Shown: positions 45,460 through 55,883, numbered from the stretch's first letter. The stretch is DNA of 64,000 nucleotides from Metaphire vulgaris (GCA_018105865.1 CM030832.1:25869101-25933100), one strand, 5' to 3'. Program-made: numbers and translations. Notes: a model not told the origin generated them from the sequence alone.

Positions 45460-46266
45460 ACCCCACTCAGGGGCGCCCACACAAGGGGGAAAGGAAGCAA
45501 ATGCTTCCTAGAAAACCTAGGAGGTAGAAAATTCCCCCCTGAGTTTTGATATTACGTTAGAGTAGCATATTAATTCGATAGGCCTCTAAATGCCTGTGCA
45601 AGAAAATTACTGGTTTTACTACAGTGCAATTATGTAACTTCATATACATGTAAGCTTACCGGTACTCAATTCAAGTTCAAGTTCATTATTATCAGGCATT
45701 CATAACATTTTATTATTATTGTCACTTTTACGTAAGTCATTCTAAGGATGCAGAACGTAAGCTTCATGTGAAATATAAATAACTTATAACAAACCAATAG
45801 ACTCGCATGAAGTTTACATTCCAAATTAGACTACTGCAACTCTCTCCGCTATAGCCTTCCAAAGACCTCCATCAACAAATTACAACCCATTCAAGACTGT
45901 GAAGCAGTGCAATTAGATAGCCTATTGTTAATAACTTGTTTCAGTCAGCTGCCTAAGTCTATTTATCCCTTTTGCAGTTGTTGCAGCTTTAATGCCTCTA
46001 AAAAATGATGTAGGCCTAGGTGTGGTTGTTGGAGAAATCTGATTTTTAAACTAACTACTAAACAAAATAGATAATTTGCAGGTAATTTTGAATAGTTTGC
46101 CAGCTCAATTACTGCAATATCTCTCCTTAGTTTCAACTTACATCTATTAGTGCTGTGTGGCTGTTGGAATTTTCCAGAAATTGAGAATTAGAAGTTACTG
46201 GGGTACTTTCCCGTTTTCCGGACCCCAGTGAAGAGATACTAAGAAATGCTTAGAGTTAGGGTGGCG

Positions 46267-46292
46267 GTTAGGGTTAGGGTTAGTGTTAGGGT
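46267..46292 (+). repeat. Short telomere-like run
   Basis: GTTAGGGTTAGGGTTAGTGT then TAGGG, about four TTAGGG-type units, inside the H1 interior. It is too short to suggest a telomere fusion. Confidence 0.6.
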
Positions 46293-46324
46293 GAAGTAAA
46301 AAAGGGTCAATCATAGTCCAATAA

Positions 46325-46385
46325 CGGTCAAATGTCCTGGCGCTGCTGCGCATAGACAACAGCGCCAGGGCATTTGACCGTTCTT
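46325..46385. repeat. Perfect-loop hairpin in H1 interior
   Basis: AACGGTCAAATGTCCTGGCG and, inverted, CGCCAGGGCATTTGACCGTT flank a loop of about 18 nt, with one mismatch in the arms. Confidence 0.7.
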
Positions 46386-46740
46386 GGTCCATGGTACGAC
46401 CTTAATTCGCTTTTGATGCGCTTCTGCTGTGAGAATGAACGCTCTCCGCTGCAGTTACTGGTCATTAGACAAAGAAACACACGCTTAATGCAATGGAGAC
46501 ATTTGGGAAGGCAGCAACTAGGCCATGCATTTTAATAGATGTGAACATCATTCTGTATTTGGCTGCTTTCGCTTCTAACATTTTGGTTTTCAATTGATGT
46601 GATTTCATTGCTAACTTTGTTAAGCAAAGCAACAAACTCAACAATTTCATATGAAAACTGCATCTCACGGTCGTCAATGTAGATGTTGGCCAAATGTTTG
46701 GCTTTGGCTCGTAAATCAGAAGAAGAAGTCAAAGCGGTAA

Positions 46741-47317
46741 CCTGGGACAGAAAACCAAATCTATCGTGAATAACACTTGCTTATATGCAGAGGTCCCTCG
46801 ATTCAAAACTGCTAAGAGCTGGTCAATAATTGGAAGAAGAAAGGTGTGTTTTTTAAACTTGTTCGACGCTGTTAATCATCCGGCGTCATCTGCTTCTGCA
46901 TCATTAGAGTCTATACTCTATACCCCCATCGTTTATTTCGCTTGATTGTTCTTTTATCCTCTTGATGGTACGCGCCGTTTTTGTAGAGAAACTTGCATTT
47001 CTGTTCAATTTAATTGAACAGAGAACAAATGCTTGTCGTGAGTAAAGAGACGCTATTTCATTTGGAAATTCTGCTAACAATTTACGAGAACTGTACTGCT
47101 GTTCTTCACGTCATGCTTTAATTAAAGGCTTATAATCATCGGTAAAAGGCATTTTTAAACTCTTGAATTTAGAATTCCCTATAGTGACGCTAAGCCTACG
47201 TCACCGTTTTTACGTGTAATGTAATATCATCATCCCTCCACTCCGCCACACCGGCGCTGGGCGATGACATGGATTAACTGCCTCCACGGAGTCCTGTCCT
47301 GTGAGGCCCGATGGGCT
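46741..47317. other. H1 interior and LINE 3' scrap
   Basis: 46,741-47,160 probably continues the hAT transposase region, but stops prevent a clear reading. 47,220-47,317 on the minus strand reads like an RTE-type LINE end (TPWRQLIHVIAQRR, then a GATGATGAT tail). Confidence 0.35.
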
Positions 47318-47538
47318 TCCAGATTACTGTCCGAATAACAGTTACCCATAGTCTCAAACGTCACCTACCTTATGCGAGTTCAATAAGTTCTGGCTTACAG
47401 CGATAATCTCTATCAGAATCTGACTATTTCGATACAAATTCTTCGTTCGATAGACTTATAAGTTATAACTCGAACCCGGAAGTTCAAAATAGTTTCTATT
47501 TTCAACTTATTAGCGCCCATCAACCGATATAAACGACA
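47318..47538 (-). repeat. R1 copy B, 3' half, inverted
   Basis: The reverse complement reads GTTATAACTTATAAGTCTAT, CGAACGAAGAATTTGTATCG and GGTAACTGTTATTCGGACAG, matching copy C at 31,398-31,545. It ends exactly at the inverted target-site copy AGTGGGGT. Confidence 0.75.
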
Positions 47539-47653
47539 AGTGGGGTCAGGGGCGCCCATCCTCTCTGGCTGCTGGAAGCAGCTTCCCCCTTCCCTGTCCT
47601 CCCTTCCCTCTCGTACACCTAAACGGGGATCCGGCATGGATTTATCTACATCA

Positions 47654-47714
<61 letters not shown>

Positions 47715-47945
47715 CGAAAAACTAGCAGTATAACACTCGACACTGGACATTGACACCCCGCCGCAAATTTCTTTAAAAAGCCTGGGGTCCGGGGTATAAC
47801 CGGGGAAATTTTTTGAAATCAATAGATGCTAGTAGTGCGTTTCAGTGCATTTTGGACATTACATCGCGCAATTTGGTGCACCAGGATAGGTTTCATACCA
47901 GTAACGGTACTTTCGAGTCGTTAGAAACGACTGATTGCCAGCATA
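47539..47945 (+). mobile_element. H1 hAT transposon, left end (split copy)
   Basis: AGTGGGGT (47,539-47,546), the reverse complement of the ACCCCACT duplication at 45,460, precedes CAGGGGCGCCCATCC at 47,547. The sequence matches 55,253-55,650 (GGCTGCTGGAAGCAG, AAACGGGGATC, ATTTTGGACATTACAT, GGTGCACCAGGAT). An (ATT)n array lies at 47,655-47,713. It continues past CCAGTAAC into H1 interior sequence. Confidence 0.85.
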
Positions 47946-48500
47946 GATATTAGCTGTATTAGATGATAGGGAGAAAACCCTATTCAGACAGTGATTTATT
48001 GGCCGCTACTATTGTTAGTTAAGATTAAATGTGTATTTTTGAAGAAATGGCGTTATAGTTGATTGTATGTTGATGGTTCCGCCCATGAGTAAGATACTCA
48101 AAAGTAAAAAGAATTTCCCCCTAGACAATGAGACCATTTGTTAAGTAGTGAGGGGCGGTTCATCACAATATATATAATTATGTATGACTATATATATACT
48201 GTATATAATTATATACTGTATATATGACCAGTGGCGATTTCAAGAACTCTTGGTGGGGGATGCAATGAATTCTAGAAAGTTGGGTGGAGGAATTGAATGA
48301 ATACCTAGGAAGATCCTGACAATTGTCAAAGGAATTATATGTAAACGGTTTAGAAGAAATCTGTAGATTTCATTTATAAAATATAATGATCAAAATTATC
48401 AATATTTGAAAACCATTTTAGTCCGGTTGTATAACGTCATTGTGAAAAATCGAGTTTTGTTTTGCTGGGTACTTACAAAACTTCAACATTGATCAACAAC
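47946..48500. other. Upstream region of U5
   Basis: Includes a palindromic TATATATACTGTATATA run at 48,170-48,230 and, from 48,233, a CAGTGGCGATTTCAAGAAC repeat shared with 24,432. The rest is unassigned. Confidence 0.35.
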
Positions 48501-48570
48501 TTTAGATTTCAATAACAAGATATCCTGTTATTCTTACATGGAGCCTTTCAAGGCGTCACGACAGAAATCA

Positions 48571-48602
48571 ATTGGCCGAAAATAATGTTTTGTTAATTAC
48601 AG
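48571..48602 (+). other. Conserved 3' splice acceptor, U5 leader
   Basis: GGCCGAAAATAATGTTTTGT then TAATTACAG, with AG at 48,601-48,602. It is nearly identical to U1. The 76-nt leader is open in the gene frame, reading SKKNQILLSDPKLQCCES before the start Met. Confidence 0.65.
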
Positions 48603-48678
48603 GCATTATTTTTGGATTGAATATTCGAAGAAAAATCAAATTCTTCTTTCGGATCCAAAGCTCCAGTGCTGTGAAAGT

Positions 48679-50700
48679 ATGGATTATGCAAAATTTCGTT
48701 TGAGGAGTTTCACCCCATTGCGTTATTCACGTACCCTAAACTGTGGTAGTGATCAGGAATTACCGGTAAAATATACTATAGCCAACCAAACAGACCGGGA
48801 TGCCTTACAATACTATTTTGATATTTGTGCAATTCCTTGGAACAGAAATCCTCCAAAAAATGCCAAATGCACTGTTCTTCGAATAGACAGCAACCAGACA
48901 CCGCCAGGATTTGCTAAATTGAAACTTGATCGAAACAACACCAAGGATAATCCCACTTACTTCCGCCGACCACTGGAGTTAAGGAACATAAAAGAGGGAG
49001 GTCCATCACTTCCGTCTGAGACAAGGATAACAGACGTACGTCGGTCTTTCCTCACAGATCTACGTCAATCTTCTTTCTTTAAGGAAAATCATGCAATTAT
49101 AGTCGACGGCAATGTTTTTGAGGGAATTCAGAATGCAATAGCTTACGACACAGTGTTTGCAGTTTACTGTCCTTATTGGCCTGTTGAAGCCGAAGAATGG
49201 AGAAAGCGCAAAAGATTTCACGGATGGCCGAATGACAAATTGATCGCCAGGATAACAAGAGGCGGTTGTCATTTTGTTTCTAAACTTCGTACGTGGAGCT
49301 CTTGTGACGACACAGAATGGAGATTCTCATTCTCAAAAGCGGAACTTCTGTTGATCCACAGTTGGACGCAAGATCAGAAACTCGCATATCATGCCATTCG
49401 ACTAATAAAGAGAACTATTTCGGAGTATTGTGGTGGCGGTGGAAACAAAGGGTTCCAAACATATTTTTTCAAAACACTCATGTTGTGGGCTTGCGAAGAA
49501 TTTCCTCCAGAATTTTGGCATGAACAAAACGGAAGCACTTATTTAGAAATATTGTTTCGCCGGTTTCGCAGATGTCTAGATGAGAAATTCTGCCCCAATT
49601 ATTTCATTCCTGAATGCAACATAATGAGTCATCTGAAAAATGAAGAGTTGCAAATGGTGCAGAAATTCTTGACTAGAAAACTAGGCATCGTTGATATAAA
49701 ATACAACCCATTCCAGTGTTGGGTTGGAGTGATTTTTAGGGCGTTCGAAAATGAATTCTCCAGGATACATCACTTATGTCCTCTCAATGAGAAATTAAAC
49801 GGACATCGTGCTCAATATCTGTCTGAAAGTGAATGGTTTTTACCAGAAATGAAAAATCTTCACGCAGCAATTGAGGCACATCTTCGTTTGATGTCTGTCG
49901 ACAGTGTTACTCAAAGACAAACAAGCAAAGATTACGTCGTTTGCGCTGAAAATTTTAACTGCACTTTATTCGACTCTGATTCATGGGAATACTTTAATGG
50001 TGATCAGTCATACCCCGAAAATGAAATAAGGATCTTTATTCGCAAACTGCTTAGAAACTCAGTCCCAGTCTATCGTCGAGACAGTCATAAAGAAGATGCG
50101 TTTCACAAGATCAAGGAAACTTCTCCTTCGCTATTGCCAAGCGTCACATCAGCTTATCGTGCAAATTTTTATTTTACAGCCATGAAATCTTACAACGAGG
50201 CTAGCATCGAATGTTGGAAATGTTTTCAAGTGTTTCATAAGGAAACCGAAGTTGGATCTTCAGATATCAGCCCTCCGAATCTTGATATGCACATGCCTCT
50301 TCTGATGTGTAACAGACTATCACAGATATTTGATGAACATTTACAAGTAATTTTGGGATTTGCTACTTTACACAAAAATATATCTTTCTCCAATTCGCCG
50401 ATAATTATCGCAACTTCTCACGAAGTGTGCTTAAAGGTGAACGCCTGGGAATTTCTGAAATACATCTTCATTCAATGTCAGCAAAAACTATATTCAATAT
50501 CCGAACTGATTGATTATTCTGATGATTTTAGTCTGTATCATGCAAATCGGCAAAAAATGATGTTTAAAATAGTAGACTTACCTCTTTTTAGCGCAGCCGT
50601 ACTCTTTGCAGCGTTACGTCAGAGCGGAGCATACAAGAATTTTTTAAGGGGTGCTTTCATTCCCGACCACTTTTCTCAAGGAAGATATGAAATGATCTAG
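48679..50700 (+). CDS. U5: cGAS-like/Mab-21 nucleotidyltransferase (cGLR-type), 673 aa, intact
   Basis: Same fold and order as U3 and U4. CGSDQELP has GS at 23-24, Asp39/Asp41 lie in TDRDALQ and the third Asp is Asp157 in YDTVFA. The shift from 135 to 157 is due to an insertion of about 22 residues (around 127-148, SSFFKENHAIIVDGNVFEG region), found only in this copy, in the loop before the catalytic strand. YWPVEAEEW, EWRFSFSKAE, QTYFFKTLMLWACEEF and CPNYFIPECNIMSHL follow. No zinc-ribbon insertion is present. The start is fixed by alignment and has A at -3 and G at +4. A candidate poly(A) signal lies about 400 bp after the stop. Nucleotidyltransferase activity is inferred from family; ligand and product are unknown. 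Confidence 0.92.
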   Translation: MDYAKFRLRSFTPLRYSRTLNCGSDQELPVKYTIANQTDRDALQYYFDICAIPWNRNPPKNAKCTVLRIDSNQTPPGFAKLKLDRNNTKDNPTYFRRPLELRNIKEGGPSLPSETRITDVRRSFLTDLRQSSFFKENHAIIVDGNVFEGIQNAIAYDTVFAVYCPYWPVEAEEWRKRKRFHGWPNDKLIARITRGGCHFVSKLRTWSSCDDTEWRFSFSKAELLLIHSWTQDQKLAYHAIRLIKRTISEYCGGGGNKGFQTYFFKTLMLWACEEFPPEFWHEQNGSTYLEILFRRFRRCLDEKFCPNYFIPECNIMSHLKNEELQMVQKFLTRKLGIVDIKYNPFQCWVGVIFRAFENEFSRIHHLCPLNEKLNGHRAQYLSESEWFLPEMKNLHAAIEAHLRLMSVDSVTQRQTSKDYVVCAENFNCTLFDSDSWEYFNGDQSYPENEIRIFIRKLLRNSVPVYRRDSHKEDAFHKIKETSPSLLPSVTSAYRANFYFTAMKSYNEASIECWKCFQVFHKETEVGSSDISPPNLDMHMPLLMCNRLSQIFDEHLQVILGFATLHKNISFSNSPIIIATSHEVCLKVNAWEFLKYIFIQCQQKLYSISELIDYSDDFSLYHANRQKMMFKIVDLPLFSAAVLFAALRQSGAYKNFLRGAFIPDHFSQGRYEMI

Positions 50701-50814
50701 CAATCCATTTGCTAGATTTTAAAAAGTATGTTCATACTTCCATTTTGATCTCCTCTTTTTGCCTATCTGACATTGTCACGGTATATATAAGCCTATATAC
50801 TGCATATATATGCA

Positions 50815-50815
<1 letters not shown>

Positions 50816-50862
<47 letters not shown>
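50816..50862. repeat. (TA)n microsatellite in the U5 3' flank
   Basis: A pure TA array, split from further TA repeats on its right by a hairpin insertion. Confidence 0.95.
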
Positions 50863-50863
<1 letters not shown>

Positions 50864-50945
50864 GAGTGGCCCTTATTTTCAACTTCCCAATTATTTAGCT
50901 CCCAACCCCATAAACAATTGGGAAGTTGAAAAATAAGGGCCATCC
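50863..50945. mobile_element. 83-bp hairpin MITE inserted in a TA array
   Basis: Two 30-bp arms (GGAGTGGCCCTTATTTTCAA... and its inverse ending GGGCCATCC) flank a 23-bp centre. TA is on both sides, as for Tc1/mariner-type insertions. The arms differ at about three positions. Confidence 0.75.
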
Positions 50946-50984
50946 TATATATATATTGCTACTGCATATATTTATATATATACA

Positions 50985-51240
50985 GTTACATTTAACAATA
51001 TATTCGTTGTTTATGTAAGATTCTGATCAAGGCATCAATTTATACCTTTGAAATCTGAATTTACGACTATTTTTGCTGATTTCATAATGTTTCTTTCTTA
51101 TAAATAAATAAAATTAGTATTGGAGAGAATGTCTAAATCAAATATGTGCAATTGTGCATATTGCTTTAGAATGTTTTTAATTTATGAATATATAGGCCTA
51201 ACAATTATCATAAAAGTTATTAGTGCATACTGTGTGTCAT
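50985..51240 (+). other. U5 3' flank with candidate poly(A) signal at 51,107-51,112
   Basis: AATATATTCGTTGTTTATGT, TTTAGAATGTTTTTAATT and AACAATTATCATAAAAGT match the U4 3' flank. AATAAA at 51,107 aligns with that at 40,069. Confidence 0.5.
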
Positions 51241-51659
51241 AAGCGGATCTAACTGCATGGGATCAGGGGGTCAGCTGACCCCTGGCCTGACGTTTTTTTT
51301 AGAAAAGTGGCCTGTTTTCCGCAAATAGTGTAATATTCTTTTCATAAGTAACTAGGTGTTTACCCGTCAAAAATGACGGTGGAGATTGGCTATTTTACCA
51401 CCCGATTTTGCGCAAATGCAATAGCAATTTGCGCAATTAATTGTCCTTAACTCGCCGCCTTTTCCTTCAACCGAGTTGGCGCCCATTCGCATGAATTTTC
51501 TTGATAGTCAACGTAAATGTACTGATTTGGCAGTGTCGAACGACATGCAGTGCTTGATTCTCTTGTTTGCTGTGCTGCTTTTTCACGCCGAGCAAACAGC
51601 CTGCTCCTCATTCTCACTTGATTGTCGCAATTCTCGTGAACGCTGTACTTTTTTGTTTT
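51241..51659. other. Unassigned stretch
   Basis: The only clear structure is a 16-bp perfect palindrome GGGGTCAGCTGACCCC at about 51,268-51,283, inside what may be a MITE end. No gene. Confidence 0.3.
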
Positions 51660-52150
51660 GCACGGACGGTTAGAAAGAGGAATAAAAAAGCTAAACAATG
51701 GTGCAAACCTCATCTTCTTGGCTCTTATATAGCCTGAGATATAGCAAATTCAAAACAATTAGGAAACTTTCTCAGAATTCAAAACTTTCGCGAAATTCAC
51801 CGATAATACTTATGTTCAAACATTGGGGTCATCGGGTTAGAATTGATAGATCTTTACCAAATGTCAACCGATTTTCAAACTTTTGGGTTTATTTTGTTCC
51901 TCTGACACCCCTTTACAACTTTGCCGCTGATCAAAGTGGGGTTACCGCTGAAAATGTTTTGCTAGGGGGGCTTTAAAATTTTTTGGAGGGAGAGGGTGAT
52001 ATTTTAGGCCGTAAAGTGGACTTTACCCCCATATTTTTTATTTTGCATGAACGGTTAGAAAGAGGAATAAACAATCTAAACAATGGTGCAAACCTCATCT
52101 TTTTAGCTCCTATATAGCCTGAGATATAGCAAAGTTTAAAACGTTACAGC
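51660..52150. repeat. Direct repeat pair of about 105 bp
   Basis: ACGGTTAGAAAGAGGAATAA ... GGTGCAAACCTCATCTT ... AGCCTGAGATATAGCAAA occurs at about 51,665-51,755 and again at about 52,050-52,135, with unrelated sequence between. Confidence 0.85.
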
Positions 52151-52239
52151 AATCATTTCTGAAGAACGCTTTAAAAAAATTAAATCCCCAGTACGGTGAC
52201 GGCGTCTGAAAATTTAATCCACACTTGAAGGGTTAAAGA

Positions 52240-53640
52240 GACTATGTTAAAATTTAAAATAGAAACTTTTCACAATTTGTTAGATAACTTTTCAAGTCAA
52301 CTAGAAGAACGTTTCAAAGACTTCAATTCGGTTTTGCAGTAATTCAAAGCTTAAACCCGAAATATTTTGTTCAGAAATCTCTACATGAATGTGAGGAAGC
52401 GTTATCCGAGTTGACAGATATGTATGAATCAGACACAATTAGAAAGCGGATTTGCTATCCGAGTTTAAATCGTTTTGTCCATTGTACAAGTAGATGCCGA
52501 AAGATGCCGTCATTCCAAAAGTTAATAAAATCGGTGATGTTTTATATTTTATTGGAGTTCGTGAAACGCAGAGGCGGATTTACCACGGTACCAGGTGGTG
52601 CATCGGTACCGGGCCTCTCTTCAAAATACAAATTTAGGGGCCTCCCTTTTCTAATAATAATTTTTAAAGACTTTTAATTATTAGTTTCTTTAAAGTAATT
52701 TATTTTCGGAGATATACATGAATGTTGTATCGTTAGACGTTAGTAGTGTTTGGACACGGATTAGTAACAATTTAGTATTGAAATTCAATTTAATGCATGC
52801 TCCATGAGTCTATGTTAAGAAAGCCTATATCTCTGGATTGCTCGGTTTAGCTGACCTCAATTAATGGTATGGCTCATAATGGCTGGACTCTGACCGAGTG
52901 ACCGGCGGTTGCACCGGGACACCGGCGGTCGTAGACGCCCGGCCTCTTGCGTCGTTATGCAGATTAGGGGTACTGCATGACTCAACCTGAGTGCCTGTAC
53001 AATGTGCCTCGACGGTCAATTCTTACCACGGCACCACCGGTCAAGAAGCGCGGGAAATGGGAGGAGTATGTGTATGTGTATGCCTCTGTATCTTTGGAAT
53101 GGCAATGCATAGTTGCATACAGACTAACGCCATCACTCATTTGCCTTACCGTAAAATGCGTAACACCGTGACGGTGACCTTTGTGGCAAACGATTACAAA
53201 TCTTAGTTATACTTAGTGCTTTTTCTAGAAAAAAGGTACCGGAACTCATCTTCGTGTATGATTAAATTCATAAGAAATAAGTTCAAATAACACTTAAGTA
53301 AATTAAATTAATTTATACGTCATAACACATCGATTATAGCGCATTAATATCAAACAGATCAGGCTATCATCCTTAGCCATACTGAACATTGAAAATGAAC
53401 TCGTGAAGACAATCGACTTTGCACAGCTAGTGGAGGCCTTTGCTACAACAAAAGTCGTCGGCGACATGTTGAGAGAATTTAGACTAATTACCAGCTATCA
53501 TCCTTAGCCATACTGAACATTGAAAATGAACTCGTGAAGACAATCGACTTTGCACAGCTAGTGGAGGCCTTTGCTACAACAAAAAGTCGTCGGCGACATG
53601 TTGAGAGAATTTAGACTAATTACCAGCTACGGTGAGTTAC
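52240..53640 (+). mobile_element. Degenerate hAT transposase (ZMYM1-like/TTF type)
   Basis: At 52,250-52,440 frames read FKIETFHNLLDNFSSQLEER, FKDFNSVLQ and LHECEEALSELTDMYESDTI, as in hAT transposases related to ZMYM1. At 53,380-53,490 and again at 53,515-53,625 comes LAILNIENELVKTIDFAQLV followed by EAFAT, the stretch after the hAT dimerisation motif. A CAGAGGCGGATTTACC sequence at 52,568 looks like the end of a second hAT-like insertion. Ends and target duplications of the main element were not found. Confidence 0.55.
53366..53633. repeat. 134-bp tandem duplication
   Basis: Two adjacent copies start CTATCATCCTTAGCCATACT and end TTTAGACTAATTACCAG. They are identical except for one extra A in the second, so the duplication is recent. 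Confidence 0.95.
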
Positions 53641-53805
53641 CAATACACTACTAATATTATAAACAGACGACAGGTCGACCGTGCCCCAGTTCTTGTACAC
53701 TGACTGCACGACTGCAAATTCAATGCAAGTTTATTTGAGTTGAAGTTAATGGCATTTAATTGTTTCATTTTTCAATGACGTTTGTTGTATTTTTACTTCT
53801 TTAAG

Positions 53806-53870
53806 CAGTGTTTATTCTAGCCACCTTGACATTGGGGGGAATTTTGAAATGTTTGGAGGAAATGTTCGGC
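53806..53870 (+). mobile_element. Partial copy of the CAGTGTTTATTCTA MITE
   Basis: CAGTGTTTATTCTAGCCACC then TTGACATTGG and TTTGAAATGTTTGG match 34,226-34,275. The right part is missing. Confidence 0.7.
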
Positions 53871-54830
53871 TCTGGGAATAATATCTCTGGTGTAATTTAT
53901 GAGGATGCAAGTATAATTTGTTGAGAGACTTTATAGATGCAATATTATATTAGAATTGGAAGGCTTATCTGGCCTGTGTCAATGCGGCGAATCGTACGTT
54001 AGTATTGCTTAGTTACCTGCGGTGAACATTCCTCAAGACATTACTAGAAATTGAAACTTTGGGCCGCACATGCTCTAAATATTTCTATTTCATATGTTCT
54101 TCATACTTCATTATAATTTCGATTATATTAGGTCTATATGCATTTTCTCATTGTCTTTCGTTGTGATTATTTGAATTTTCATTACCGTACAACCTATAGT
54201 CCTAATTCTCGCATAGAATAGGCTTACCTTGCGGACATATTCATGCTAAATTGGCAGTAAAGTAAATTCGGGCCATCCTGGGAAAGAAGAAGGCTAATTT
54301 AGCTGGCATCGACGACATCAGAAGGGCTAAATCGCCATAGGCCTACCATCGATTGATACCTCTAGAGCATTAGAAATGGTGCTATACAAGTGCATTATTA
54401 TTAATGTTATTATTGTTCCCATCTTTCTTGAAAAATTCTGCCCTCTTCATTAATATATCGAGTTCGCTTTTTATTCTTGTTCAACATTTTACTATATTCG
54501 CATGACATGGGAAAAGGTGTCCCGGAGACGGACTAGTAGGCGATACATGTTCTGCCATGGGAGGCAGGACCCAATTTGCCGGTTGGGCGCCACTTAGAGG
54601 CGGAGTTTGAGCCTTATACGGGAGAGGCTATGACTGACAAAAGAAGGATTACGTAATTTGCATCTCTCTGTCACCATCAAAGGGGGATAGACAGCAGCTA
54701 GTCAATACCACTGTGTGTCACCGTATCATCAATCAGCCGTTCTGCATAGATAAATTAATTAATTAAAAATTTCAAACAGATAATCACATATTTAAATGAT
54801 GCAAGTTATCTTGTATGTCAATAACCATGC
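53871..54830. other. Intergenic stretch, nothing recognised
   Basis: Includes a GC-richer patch at 54,510-54,640 without identifiable motif. Confidence 0.3.
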
Positions 54831-54834
54831 AAAT

Positions 54835-55010
54835 CTATCAAAAATTATCGTCAGTGCCAAAAGAGACGTCAGTCAACGACGGTGAGTGATTTTTGTTTAA
54901 AAGTGCAGGGATTTCGCTATTTTTAACAATTAACGCTGTAGATTTCGAACATACAGTAGTTGGCCATAATGATTATGTTCAAGTCGTGTGATATTTTTCA
55001 AGTAGACTCA
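54835..55010 (+). repeat. R6 repeat, copy 2 (downstream of U5)
   Basis: ATCTATCAAAAATTATCGTC, GTGAGTGATTTTTGTTTAAA and ACAGTAGTTGGCCATAATGA match 41,348-41,530 downstream of U4. Confidence 0.65.
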
Positions 55011-55394
55011 GTTCTTTCCTAGGGTGTTTGTAGATCCAGTAAATTACAGCACAAAACATAGAGTGTGGTTAAGCTCCAAAACTTCCTACAGTGTGACGCA
55101 GCGTACATAGGACACTAACTTCTTATTCGTTCAATTCTTAATCTTCAGTGTCCATATGTCGAAATTACCCATGCATATCTTTCCCGAAAGCCGTGGCTCT
55201 TCTCTCCCCCTAATTAAGCGCACCTGGCTGTTGATATAATATACCATAGAGACAGGGGCGCCCATCCCCCCTTGGCTGCTGGAAGCAGGTTCCCCCTTCC
55301 CTGTCCTCCCTTTCCTCTCCTGCCCCTAAACGGGGATCAGGCAGGGATTTATCTACCCACATTATTATTAGTATTATTATTATTAGTAGTAGTA

Positions 55395-55459
<65 letters not shown>

Positions 55460-55883
55460 CGAAAAAGTAGCCGTATAAGACTCGACACTGAACATTGACA
55501 ATCCCCATCCCCGCAAATTCATGGAAAAAAGCCTGGGGTCAGGGTATAACCCCGAAAAATTTTGAAATCAATAGGTGCTCGTAGGTGAGTTTCAGTGCAT
55601 TTTGGACATTACATAGAGGACACTTTGGTGCACCAGGATGGGTCTCATACCAGTAACTTCTAATTCTTAATTTCTGGAAAATTCCAACAGCCACAAAGCA
55701 CTAATAGTTGTAAGTTGAAACTAAAGAGAGATATCACAGTAATTGCGCTGGCAAACTATTCAAAATTACCTGCAAATTATCTATTGGCAATATGACCACA
55801 TCCAAATGCAAATAAAATGAATGTTACTTTTAGTATTTATTTTAAAAATTAGATTTCTCCAACAGCCACACCTACATTATTTT

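Larger units (their letters stand above)
45460..46740 (-). mobile_element. H1 hAT transposon, right end and transposase C-terminus (split copy)
   Basis: The terminal CAGGGGCGCCCACACAAGG starts at 45,468, preceded by target duplication ACCCCACT (45,460-45,467). The next 730 bp match the right half of the 55,253-57,674 element in inverse orientation. From 46,201 it continues into sequence absent from that copy. On the minus strand (46,395-46,732) this reads LRAKAKHLANIYIDDREMQF, FPNVSIAL and NCSGERSFSQQKRIKSELR. The last is the hAT C-terminal dimerisation motif. This is therefore a longer, transposase-bearing member of H1. Confidence 0.8.

Noticed and set aside
46267..46292. Interstitial telomere or chromosome-fusion scar
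   Set aside because: Only about four imperfect TTAGGG units inside a transposon interior.
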